64,000 nucleotides of DNA from an uncultured Halomonas sp. (GTDB taxonomy: Bacteria > Pseudomonadota > Gammaproteobacteria > Pseudomonadales > Halomonadaceae), in the NCBI RefSeq assembly GCF_947490095.1, contig NZ_CANLFS010000001.1, positions 457,598-521,597 of the forward strand. Reading direction: 5' to 3'. This document shows, in pieces, positions 9,284 to 16,542 of the stretch (the first letter of the stretch is position 1; every line of letters begins with the position of its first letter). A model generated the notes under the pieces. The model was not told the DNA's origin. It did no database searches and saw only the letters and a program-made list of their open reading frames with translations. The translations under genes were made by a program, and so were the position numbers.

Positions 9284-10252
9284 ATGAATGACTATACCCA
9301 GCTCAGGCCCAAGATCGCATGCAATCCCATGGAGATCTTCCAGCTCGATATCCCTTGGAAAGTAGAGGCCTTTCTTGACGCTGACGATCATGTACCCGAG
9401 CGCGACAACAGCTTTCGCTTCGTATCGGCCGTTACTCGCGCGCTGCTACTCGGTTTTACCCATAATCGAAGAGTCTACCTGCACGGCCCCCATGGAAGCG
9501 GGAAGTCATCGCACATCGAGCAGGTTGCCGCACGGCTGAACTGGCCCTGTGTACGCATTAACCTTGATGGGCATATAACGCGTGCCGACTTGATCGGCCG
9601 CGATATGGTAATGATTCGCGATGGCAAGCAGATAACTGAGTTCGTGCCCGGCATGCTGGTGTGGGCGATGCAGCGCCCGATGGCGCTGATCTTCGACGAA
9701 TATGATGCCGGCCGTCCAGACGTCATGTTCGTCATCCAGCGCGTGCTGGAATCTACCGGCAAGTTGACACTACTCGACCAGAATCAAGTGATCACCCCCC
9801 ACCCAGACTTTCGCTTGTTTGCTACAGCCAACACAGCGGGCCAGGGAGACCCTAGCGGCCTCTATGCGGGAACCCAGGCACTTAACCAGGCCCAGCTGGA
9901 CCGTTGGCAAATCATTACCGAACTTGGCTACATGCCTGCTGAACAGGAGGAAGCCGTACTCCAGTCGCGTTTGCCGGAGCTGGCAGGAAGCACCATTGCT
10001 AATATGGTGGGATTCGCCAACCTTGCTCGTCGAGCGTTCGAACAAGGCGATCTTTCCTCTCTCATATCGCTCCGTACCTTGGTCGCTTGGGGGGAGAACG
10101 CGACCCTCCTAGCAGACATTCACGAAGCAATGCGCATCACCTTCCTGAACCGTTGCGATGAAACAGAGCGCGCACTGGTCAACGAGATCTACCAGCGCTG
10201 CTTCGATGTCGATCTGTATCAGGAGAGCCGTGATGCTAACCCACTCTACTGA
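9284..10252 (+). CDS. CobS-like MoxR-type AAA+ ATPase in the lasso operon
   Basis: A 322-residue AAA+ ATPase closely resembling CobS, the motor of aerobic cobaltochelatase. The N-terminal CobS region reads PMEIFQLDIPWKVEAF; Walker A GPHGSGKSS lies at 68-76, then HIEQVAARLNWPCVRINLDG, Walker B ALIFDEYDAG at 134-143, and sensor 1 with LFATANTAGQGD. CobS forms hexameric rings with CobT and drives metal insertion by CobN in cobalamin synthesis. No CobN or other cobalamin gene is visible here. The partner gene overlaps it by 20 bases and the lasso cyclase follows, so a role in lasso maturation or in remodelling of a cluster protein is more likely than in B12 synthesis. An alternative start at ATG 9329 would drop 15 residues. 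Confidence 0.85.
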   Translation: MNDYTQLRPKIACNPMEIFQLDIPWKVEAFLDADDHVPERDNSFRFVSAVTRALLLGFTHNRRVYLHGPHGSGKSSHIEQVAARLNWPCVRINLDGHITRADLIGRDMVMIRDGKQITEFVPGMLVWAMQRPMALIFDEYDAGRPDVMFVIQRVLESTGKLTLLDQNQVITPHPDFRLFATANTAGQGDPSGLYAGTQALNQAQLDRWQIITELGYMPAEQEEAVLQSRLPELAGSTIANMVGFANLARRAFEQGDLSSLISLRTLVAWGENATLLADIHEAMRITFLNRCDETERALVNEIYQRCFDVDLYQESRDANPLY

Positions 10253-11933
10253 TTCCGTGGCACCACAACCCCAGGCGCTAGCTAATACCTGGGAGCGAAT
10301 CTATGCAGCGGGTCGTGAGAAGTCTTCCTGCCTACCAAGTTTCGTATCCCACGAAGCTTCGACAAGAGCTGAGGCTGATACACTGGCCGCCTGGCGACGC
10401 TGGCATGCACCATTACAACAACAGCGATTCAACCCCAATCAGCGCCCATGGTTCGATGTGCTGGAACGCGCCCGCGTGGAAACCCTGGCCAGCAGCGAGC
10501 TAAGCGGCATGGCCAGCAACCTTAGAAAAACTGACGTTGACGGTTACGAGGAGTGCGTAAAGAACGCACTCTACGCCATTGCCCGACAGGTGTTTGCTGG
10601 CGAACCCGCTACTCGAATGGCATTACCGAGGCCAAGAAGTAGCTTTGACAAGAATGCGTGGCCCACCCGGGTGCTACGAAGCCTGTTCAAGGGGAAGCAG
10701 CACGATAGCATCGCCGACTCGCACGATGATATCTCCGAGCACCAGCTTAAAGAAGCATTGGAGGCCGCCGCCAGACATCTACACGACAGCCAGGCATTCA
10801 CGGACAGCCTAATCAATCTCATTGCCGCTCTGTCCCGAGTTTATACTGTCACACTCCCCGTCCCATCGGAAACGCAGCTGGTCAGCGCGACGGCAAACGC
10901 CGAGAATGAAACAGAGCTCGAAGATGACAGCGCGGATGAGGAACACAATGCATCAGCCAACCATGGCCTGCCAGAGGAGTTGGCTGAGCGTGACGACGCC
11001 CACCAGGGGTACAAGGTGTTTTCTCGCCAGTGGGATCAAACTCATTCCGCCAGTTATTGGGCCACTCAGGAAGACACCATCGCATTGCGCCAGCTTGATA
11101 CCTTCGACAGGCGGCGAGTACGCCAACTTGCTCACCGGCTTCAGCGCAAACTTATTGCAGCACGCCAGCGCTACTGGGACTTCGACCAAGAGGAGGGCCG
11201 CCTGGATAGCCGACGCCTGGCACGACTGGTCGGGGACCATCCAACACAGCGAGTATTTCGCCAGGAACAGACTCCTCCCCTGCCAGATGCCTGCGTAACG
11301 CTACTTGTCGATCAATCGGGCTCCATGAGCGGCCGACGTCGCCATATGGCGGCGCTGGCAATAGACCTGGCCGCGCACACCCTGGAAACCTGTCGCATCG
11401 GCTGTGAAGTGCTCGGCTTCACGACACGATACACAGCGGATAGCCCACTCGCTAAGCAGTGGCGTCATCGTGGTGCCAACGGCCAACCTGGACGACTCAA
11501 TGCCATCAGACACGTGATTTACAAAGCAGCCGAACAGCCATGGCGTCGTGTGCGCCCCCAACTCGGCTATTTACTGCGGGAGCTGCCCGGCCATGAAAAC
11601 ATCGATGGTGAAGCCCTTCACTGGGCGGCTATGCGCCTGTCACGTCGTCCCGAGCCGCACAAGGTACTTATAGTGCTTTCAGATGGGGCTCCCTACGATA
11701 AAGCTACCGCCCAGGCCAACGGGCGAGACTTTCTAGAACGTCATCTACGCCATATCGTCGCTGAGTTGGAGCGCAGCCCAATCCACTTGGCCGCCATCGG
11801 GACCGGTCAGGATGTAGCGCGTTTTTATCAACATGTTCTCACCGTTCGACACCCCGATGAGGTCGCCGATAAGCTATTCGAACAACTCAGCGACCTGCTG
11901 ACACCGGGCCTCGCCCTTAGGAGAGTCTCATGA
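10233..11933 (+). CDS. CobT-like VWA-domain protein in the lasso operon
   Basis: A 566-residue homologue of the cobaltochelatase subunit CobT. The N-terminal helical region (about 1-220) leads to an acidic linker (224-240, rich in Glu and Asp). The C-terminal CobT/VWA domain has the MIDAS motif DQSGSMSG at 360-367, GRLNAIRHVIYKAAEQPWRR and HENIDGEALHWAAMRL, all typical of CobT. VWA-MIDAS proteins pair with MoxR-type AAA+ rings and present substrates. Start ATG 10233 was chosen because AGGAGA lies 6 bases upstream. It overlaps the CobS-like gene by 20 bases, and its stop overlaps the cyclase ATG in ATGA, so all three are translationally coupled. Confidence 0.87.
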   Translation: MLTHSTDSVAPQPQALANTWERIYAAGREKSSCLPSFVSHEASTRAEADTLAAWRRWHAPLQQQRFNPNQRPWFDVLERARVETLASSELSGMASNLRKTDVDGYEECVKNALYAIARQVFAGEPATRMALPRPRSSFDKNAWPTRVLRSLFKGKQHDSIADSHDDISEHQLKEALEAAARHLHDSQAFTDSLINLIAALSRVYTVTLPVPSETQLVSATANAENETELEDDSADEEHNASANHGLPEELAERDDAHQGYKVFSRQWDQTHSASYWATQEDTIALRQLDTFDRRRVRQLAHRLQRKLIAARQRYWDFDQEEGRLDSRRLARLVGDHPTQRVFRQEQTPPLPDACVTLLVDQSGSMSGRRRHMAALAIDLAAHTLETCRIGCEVLGFTTRYTADSPLAKQWRHRGANGQPGRLNAIRHVIYKAAEQPWRRVRPQLGYLLRELPGHENIDGEALHWAAMRLSRRPEPHKVLIVLSDGAPYDKATAQANGRDFLERHLRHIVAELERSPIHLAAIGTGQDVARFYQHVLTVRHPDEVADKLFEQLSDLLTPGLALRRVS

Positions 11934-13876
11934 GCGCTATCGCCGGTCTCATCCATCTAAACGGCGACTCGCTGGATCGCGATACCTTGTTCCGCATGCA
12001 GAGTCTACTCACGCCATATGGACGAGATGCTCAGCATAGCTGGCACCGAGGCTGCGCGGGCCTGACACGCACCCTGTTGCGCATCACTCCAGAAGATAGC
12101 CTCGATCAACAACCCCTCTGGCATCATGGCCAACAGATGGCAATGGTCTTTGATGGTCGACTGGATAATCGAGACGAGCTCGTCACCAAACTGGCGATTG
12201 CACCAAGTCGTGCTGCTCAAATGGCGGACAGCGATATCGCCTATCACGCTTGCGCTAACTGGGATACGGAAGCCCCCAAGCACCTGCTCGGTGACTATGC
12301 CATCGCCTGCTGGCAACCAAAGCGGCAACGCCTGTGGCTGGCACGCGATGTACTGGGCACGCGCCCTCTGTTCTGGTATCACAGTAACAATCTGTTTGCC
12401 TTTGCCACCATGCCTAAGGCGCTATTTTCCATTCCAGGCCTGACTAAGGAACTGTGTGAAGAAAGCCTACACGACTCTCTCTGTCTAATACCAATGACTG
12501 GGGCGAAATCCTTTTATCGAGACGTTTTTCGTGTCGAACCCGGCCAGATAGTAGAGCTAGATAGAGGCCAACGCTCGTGTCACCATTACTTTCGTTTCGA
12601 CCCTAACCGGGAGGTTCGCCTTAAAAGCGATGACGACTACGTCGAAGCATTTATGGAGCACCTGAATCGAGCAACCAAGCGCCGGCTGCGCAGCTGCGGT
12701 CCCATCGCATCACAATTGAGTTCAGGCCTCGATAGTTCAACTATTACGGCCACAGCTGCGAGACTTCTTTCTTCACAAGGTAAAAATCTTTTGGCTTATA
12801 CGGCAGCCCCACGGCTTGGTTATGATGGACCTGTACCACCTGGCTGGCACGCCGATGAAACCATAGGTGCAAAGGCGCTTAGTAGCAGGTTCAATAACAT
12901 TGAACACATCATATTACGACGAGACAAAGAGTCTACTCCACTGGATGAACTTCAGGAAATTGTTGAAGAGCTTGACCGCGCGCCTCTCAATGCTTGTAAC
13001 ATGGTATGGACGAGGGCAATATACAAGGACGCCGCTGAGCGGGGAGTTAAGGTCTTGCTTAGTGGCACCATGGGAAATATAAGTATATCACATGATGGAA
13101 TGTCTTATTTACCTTGGCTATTTGCTAATGGAAAATGGCTCACATTAGCCTCTATCCATCGACAAATGAAAAGGCAAAACCCTAATCTTACTTGGCGCCG
13201 AATGGTACGTCTTTGCCTGATGCCATTATTGCCCAATATAGTATGGCGATATCATGAAAGACATAGAGGACGAATTTCTTCACTATTTGACTACTCATCT
13301 GTCAACCCGGAATTTTCACAAAAAATGAACAGCAAAGCTCGCGCTAATCGCGCGGGTCTAGACTTGAACCTTCAACCGAGTTGGCAAAGTCGCAAAGAGA
13401 GAATCATGCGTATCTTTTTTTCTGATTCCGGAGAGTATAGTGCACATACTAATTTATCAGGCATCGAAGAACGAGACCCAACAGCAGACCGAGATCTGAT
13501 AGAATTTTGCTTATCAGTACCAGAGTCACAATATATAGGTGACGGAAAAGCAAGATGGCTGATTCGAAGATCAATGAAGGGGATCTTGCCTGATGAGATT
13601 TTAAACGCCAAAACACGAGGACTTCAAGCTCCTGACTGGCATGAAAATACGGAAAAGTTCGTGCCTCAGCTAACCCGAGAAATGCAAAAGCTAAAAAATC
13701 ACGACAGCGCGAAAAACTATTTAAATCTCCAGGAAATGGATAAGATATTAAAGAACTGGAATTATGACAAAGAAAAAATGAGCAACACAAAAGAGATGAT
13801 TAGATACAGAGGATTATTGCTTAGAGGAATCGCTGTTGGTAAATTCATCAGATACGCAGAGGAAGGAAACGAATAA
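11930..13876 (+). CDS. Lasso cyclase (asparagine synthetase B homologue, C protein)
   Basis: A 648-residue asparagine-synthetase-like enzyme. The N-terminal glutaminase-like domain starts MSAIAGLIHLNG, lacking the catalytic Cys2 of true AsnB, as in lasso cyclases. The C-terminal synthetase domain has the ATP-pyrophosphatase loop LSSGLDSST at 263-271. Lasso cyclases adenylate the Asp or Glu side chain in the core and let the N-terminal amine close the ring. The start overlaps the CobT-like stop by four bases. The first ~800 bases are GC-rich like the genes upstream, while the last ~1100 bases are clearly AT-rich like the precursor, B1 and B2 genes, which suggests a mosaic origin. Function is assigned from the precursor, B1 and B2 immediately downstream. 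Confidence 0.9.
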   Translation: MSAIAGLIHLNGDSLDRDTLFRMQSLLTPYGRDAQHSWHRGCAGLTRTLLRITPEDSLDQQPLWHHGQQMAMVFDGRLDNRDELVTKLAIAPSRAAQMADSDIAYHACANWDTEAPKHLLGDYAIACWQPKRQRLWLARDVLGTRPLFWYHSNNLFAFATMPKALFSIPGLTKELCEESLHDSLCLIPMTGAKSFYRDVFRVEPGQIVELDRGQRSCHHYFRFDPNREVRLKSDDDYVEAFMEHLNRATKRRLRSCGPIASQLSSGLDSSTITATAARLLSSQGKNLLAYTAAPRLGYDGPVPPGWHADETIGAKALSSRFNNIEHIILRRDKESTPLDELQEIVEELDRAPLNACNMVWTRAIYKDAAERGVKVLLSGTMGNISISHDGMSYLPWLFANGKWLTLASIHRQMKRQNPNLTWRRMVRLCLMPLLPNIVWRYHERHRGRISSLFDYSSVNPEFSQKMNSKARANRAGLDLNLQPSWQSRKERIMRIFFSDSGEYSAHTNLSGIEERDPTADRDLIEFCLSVPESQYIGDGKARWLIRRSMKGILPDEILNAKTRGLQAPDWHENTEKFVPQLTREMQKLKNHDSAKNYLNLQEMDKILKNWNYDKEKMSNTKEMIRYRGLLLRGIAVGKFIRYAEEGNE

Positions 13877-13945
13877 TATAGAAAGCATTATAAAACACAT
13901 CCTCAAAAAACTTTCATTCGGACAAATTCCCTGCTACTATTAAAT

Positions 13946-13975
13946 TGCCATCCTTGAAAATTCATGAAGATGGCA
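13946..13975 (+). promoter_or_regulatory. Inverted repeat ahead of the lasso precursor gene
   Basis: A 30-base imperfect dyad with outer arms TGCCATC and GATGGCA and an inner TGAA/TTCA pair, in the 140-base gap between cyclase and precursor. TACTAT at 13936-13941 just upstream could be a -10 element. The dyad may be an operator or a 5' stem of the precursor transcript. No experimental parallel is known to me. Confidence 0.35.
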
Positions 13976-14016
13976 GCAGAGAAAAAATAACGCACTGGCC
14001 TATTGAGGTGAATAAC

Positions 14017-14154
14017 ATGGATCATAAAGATCGCAAGGCATATGAAGCACCCAGCCTGGAAGTCCTCGGCAGCTTAAGTGGCATTACCGAGAATGGTGCT
14101 TCCCCTAACTTTGATGACAAGGATCTAACTACCGCTGCATATCCGGGCTCTTAA
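14017..14154 (+). CDS. Lasso peptide precursor (A protein)
   Basis: A 45-residue precursor. The leader has Y9, P12, L14, G18 and T24 (YEAPSL, VLG, GIT), which line up with the known lasso leader pattern as Tyr -17, Pro -14, Leu -12, Gly -8 and Thr -2. The core therefore starts at N26 and reads NGASPNFDDKDLTTAAYPGS (20 residues). D33 (position 8) or D34 (position 9) could form the macrolactam ring. Tyr42 and Pro43 lie in the tail, and Ser45 is the likely target of the cluster's kinase. TGAGGTG just before ATG 14017 is a good ribosome site; a longer TTG start at 13945 is unlikely. Asn at core position 1 would be rare. If cleavage were instead before G27, the ring Asp would be at 7 or 8. Confidence 0.88.
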   Translation: MDHKDRKAYEAPSLEVLGSLSGITENGASPNFDDKDLTTAAYPGS

Positions 14155-14176
14155 AAAACACTAGATCTATAGCTTT

Positions 14177-14205
14177 GCCAGCACACGATAACATTGTGTG
14201 CTGGC
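14177..14205 (+). terminator. Hairpin between precursor and B1 (attenuator-like)
   Basis: Perfect 10-base arms GCCAGCACAC (14177-14186) and GTGTGCTGGC (14196-14205) around a 9-base loop, followed by a short T-rich stretch. It sits 22 bases after the precursor stop. Such a stem would stabilise or partly terminate the precursor transcript so that more precursor than enzyme is made, as is common in RiPP operons. The lack of a strong T-run suggests partial read-through. Confidence 0.6.
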
Positions 14206-14240
14206 TTCTCGATGAATAATGCACACAAAGAGTTTTTTCC

Positions 14241-14540
14241 ATGTCAAATCCATCCTCTCAGTACCATAACATCTTATTTCAAATCAACCCTGGCCTAGTA
14301 GCGGCTGAACTGGACGGCGACTTGGTGATGATGGACGCTGAATCCGGTCAATATTACGGAATATCTGGGATAGGGCCACGTGCCTTTGAGCTTTTAACAT
14401 CACCCATTAGCGTTGATGGCTTAGTAAAGACGATCACTAGTGAATATGAAATTGATGAAAAAACCTGCCGCCAAGATGTTTTAAAATTTCTTGATTTGTT
14501 AACTGAAAACAACTTAGCTCAACGAACTAAACAGAGATAA
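14241..14540 (+). CDS. Lasso RRE protein B1 (PqqD-like)
   Basis: A 99-residue PqqD-fold protein. The RiPP recognition element binds the precursor leader and hands it to the B2 peptidase. Typical PqqD features are visible: the N-terminal strands FQINPGLVAAELDGDLVMMD, then GQYYGISGIGPRAFELL, and helices near the C terminus with DVLKFLDLLTENNLA. It lies between precursor and B2 in the usual A-B1-B2 order. Base composition is AT-rich like its neighbours. Confidence 0.9.
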   Translation: MSNPSSQYHNILFQINPGLVAAELDGDLVMMDAESGQYYGISGIGPRAFELLTSPISVDGLVKTITSEYEIDEKTCRQDVLKFLDLLTENNLAQRTKQR

Positions 14541-14568
14541 AAGGATAAAAAACAGGCCTGTAAAAACG

Positions 14569-15084
14569 ATGAACCATTACCGACAATACTTTAACTCATT
14601 GTCAAAGAAAGCAACATTCACCAAAGTTTGGTTTCTACCTACACTTATAACTTTGGGGATAAGCCGAATTATAATATTGACGATAAATTTTCGTCGACTT
14701 GCGCCTTATCTTGGCCATCCTATTGGCATAAAGGCCTGCACATGCTTAATTAGCCCTGAGCAGGAAATCAGAGCACTTCAAATATCTCATGTCATTCGCG
14801 TAGCTTCACAATATAGCCCTTGGATAGCAAACTGCTTTCCACAGGCAGTTACCGCTCGAGTCATACTTGGATTTTTCAATATACCTTACACACTTTACTT
14901 CGGTTTAGCCAAAGATCCTGAAAATAAAAAATTCATAGCGCATGCTTGGGTGACCGCCGGAAAGGTCGCGGTAACGGGTGGCCATGGTTTTTCTGAATAC
15001 ACTATTGTGGGATGCTACCTTAGCAAGGCTGGGTATCGAAACATATCGCCCTATCATAAAAAACAAAAAAACCGATTTCATTAA
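14569..15084 (+). CDS. Lasso leader peptidase B2 (transglutaminase-like)
   Basis: A 171-residue transglutaminase-like cysteine protease that removes the leader after Thr -2/Glu -1. One hydrophobic stretch lies at about 24-40. Cys89 in WIANCFPQA and His125 in FIAHAWV match the catalytic Cys and His of B2 proteins. The third triad residue, usually Asp about 12 residues after His, is not evident; the region reads TAGKVAVTGGH. It starts 28 bases after B1, the last gene of the plus-strand arm, and a terminator-like hairpin follows. The family assignment is secure by order and motifs; full activity is not certain. Confidence 0.85.
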   Translation: MNHYRQYFNSLSKKATFTKVWFLPTLITLGISRIIILTINFRRLAPYLGHPIGIKACTCLISPEQEIRALQISHVIRVASQYSPWIANCFPQAVTARVILGFFNIPYTLYFGLAKDPENKKFIAHAWVTAGKVAVTGGHGFSEYTIVGCYLSKAGYRNISPYHKKQKNRFH

Positions 15085-15112
15085 GTAATCATAACAGAAA
15101 AAACACAAAAAT

Positions 15113-15136
15113 GCTCTACGAAAAACTTCGTAGAGC
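15113..15136 (+). terminator. Terminator-like hairpin after B2
   Basis: Perfect 10-base arms GCTCTACGAA (15113-15122) and TTCGTAGAGC (15127-15136) with a 4-base loop, 28 bases after the B2 stop. It is preceded by an A-rich stretch that would act as a T-run for transcription from the other strand. It probably ends the CobS-to-B2 transcript. Confidence 0.6.
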
Positions 15137-15244
15137 TGAAGTGGCTTTATCCATAGTTGCACAGGCTATAGTGCAGTGATAGCGGAGTCTGTCAACACAG
15201 TTCCCATATAAAATGACTTCAGGGTTGGACAGGTTCCGATCTGA

Positions 15245-15376
15245 CTCCATTGCTTCGAGTCGTTAGGCCAAGCCAGGGTCGTGATTGGTCGCTGGATCCG
15301 GCACTACAACCAAGAGCGGCCGCATCAGACTCTGAACTATGTAACTTCCCGAGCACACCCGAAACTAGTCGCGTAG
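15245..15376 (+). pseudogene. IS3-family transposase C-terminal remnant
   Basis: A frame from about 15245 to the TAG at 15374 encodes VIGRWIRHYNQERPHQTLNY followed by VTSRAHPKLVA. This is the end of an IS3-group OrfB integrase, with the conserved WIRxYNxERPHQ block that contains the last Glu of the DDE triad. Nothing of the rest of the transposase remains; an upstream TGA at 15242 closes the frame. The sequence around 15377-15412 may be the old right end. The remnant lies between B2 and the kinase, so the kinase may once have been joined to the cluster by an insertion or deletion event. Confidence 0.7.
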
Positions 15377-15427
15377 GGTGCGCAAAAAGCAGGGGGTCAT
15401 TACAGAGCATTACTACTAATTTAACAA

Positions 15428-16468
15428 TCATTCAACGACTGGATCTTTGATCTCAGATAGTAGCGGTTCAATTCCTCTAGCATAATCATCAAGTGCCCAA
15501 GGGCGACGAAATCGATAAATTCGTATCTGGCATAACAATGCTGACACATTATCAATAAGACTCAAGTCATTATTAAACTTTTCAGCCATTTCCGGGCGAT
15601 ATATTGAACCCATTAAAATTTTGAATGCTTCTACCCCCTTAACCCTTACTATGGAAGCAGGCTCACCTTCTTTTGCATGCTCTAGCTTTACTAATGCCTG
15701 CAACGGAAACGCCGCATTCAAAAATGCATTATTTAGCATCAAATGGTACTTATCTTCACGCGTTAGATCTCTGACTAGTCCTTCTGTACGGATGCCAAGC
15801 GCGGCCAAGGCATCTTTCCAAAGCTTGACTCTAGGTGGCCCTGGGTGGAGATAAGGCACATTCTCATGCGGTTTGATCACTGCCACATCATCAGTTACAA
15901 GTGGCCAACCTTGAGTGTAATGAAGCCAAGCGCTAATTGTCGACTTACCTGCTCCAGAGTGGCCAGTGAACGCCCATACACCACTAGGCGTATTCAACGC
16001 GCTGACATGTAGTGGTAACCAATGCCGCTGATGCAGGAGCCCACCCAGGGCACTTCCCAGCAGAAAAAGGCGAATATCACCTGGGTCAGTGGTAGAATCT
16101 ACAACTTTTGGAACTCTTCGCTCTAACAGGATTCGCTGACCGTATTCGACACGGTAACGCGCTATACCTTCGATCGTGATTTGGCAACGATCATCCCCCA
16201 TTTCCAACCAGCCTTTTCGAAAGGTGGCATCCTCAAGTTTCTCATCGACGCTCGCTGTCACAATGCGCACGTCAGGTTTCGCGCACGGTGCAATCACGGG
16301 GAGTTCGGGTAGCTTTAATTGAGACTCTATCTTTAAACCATAAGTGCTATAATAGTAGCGTAGATCACTTTTAGGGTTACTACCACGCCGCTCATGATCA
16401 ACCTTCAAGAATGTTGACTCCCGAAGCTGACAATCTTGTCTTTGATTCACCATAGCTTTCGATCCCAT
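15428..16468 (-). CDS. HPr-kinase-like lasso precursor kinase
   Basis: A protein of up to 346 residues with an HPr kinase/phosphorylase-like C-terminal domain. Walker A GHSGAGKST is at 169-177, followed by PLVTDDVAVI (Asp193-Asp194) as the Mg-binding strand. The N-terminal region (about 1-150) resembles the extra domain of lasso-cluster kinases. In the paeninodin cluster such a kinase phosphorylates the C-terminal Ser of the precursor; here the precursor also ends in Ser. It is encoded opposite to the B1-B2 operon and may be reached by transcripts from the capsule locus upstream, or by a promoter in the 74-base gap to tviB. ATG 16468 and 16453 are both possible starts; the second has a TGGGA about 9 bases upstream. 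Confidence 0.83.
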   Translation of the reverse strand: MGSKAMVNQRQDCQLRESTFLKVDHERRGSNPKSDLRYYYSTYGLKIESQLKLPELPVIAPCAKPDVRIVTASVDEKLEDATFRKGWLEMGDDRCQITIEGIARYRVEYGQRILLERRVPKVVDSTTDPGDIRLFLLGSALGGLLHQRHWLPLHVSALNTPSGVWAFTGHSGAGKSTISAWLHYTQGWPLVTDDVAVIKPHENVPYLHPGPPRVKLWKDALAALGIRTEGLVRDLTREDKYHLMLNNAFLNAAFPLQALVKLEHAKEGEPASIVRVKGVEAFKILMGSIYRPEMAEKFNNDLSLIDNVSALLCQIRIYRFRRPWALDDYARGIEPLLSEIKDPVVE

Positions 16469-16542
16469 TGGGTGACTGATTCTTTATAATATAGACAGGA
16501 GGAAGGCCAAAAACGTCTTACTCATAACACAGTTTCGTGATT

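Noticed and set aside
9284..11933. CobS and CobT as part of cobalamin synthesis
   Set aside because: No cobN or other B12 gene is nearby and the pair is translationally coupled to the lasso cyclase, so the pathway role was not assigned.
13945..14154. Longer lasso precursor from a TTG start
   Set aside because: The extra 24 residues contain no leader motif, and a good ribosome site precedes ATG 14017.
14017..14154. Core starting at Gly27
   Set aside because: Gly1 is common, but all five leader landmarks place the cut before Asn26; kept only as an alternative.
15250..15450. 66-residue open frame in the B2-kinase gap
   Set aside because: It is out of frame with the IS3 integrase remnant that explains this stretch and has no support of its own.
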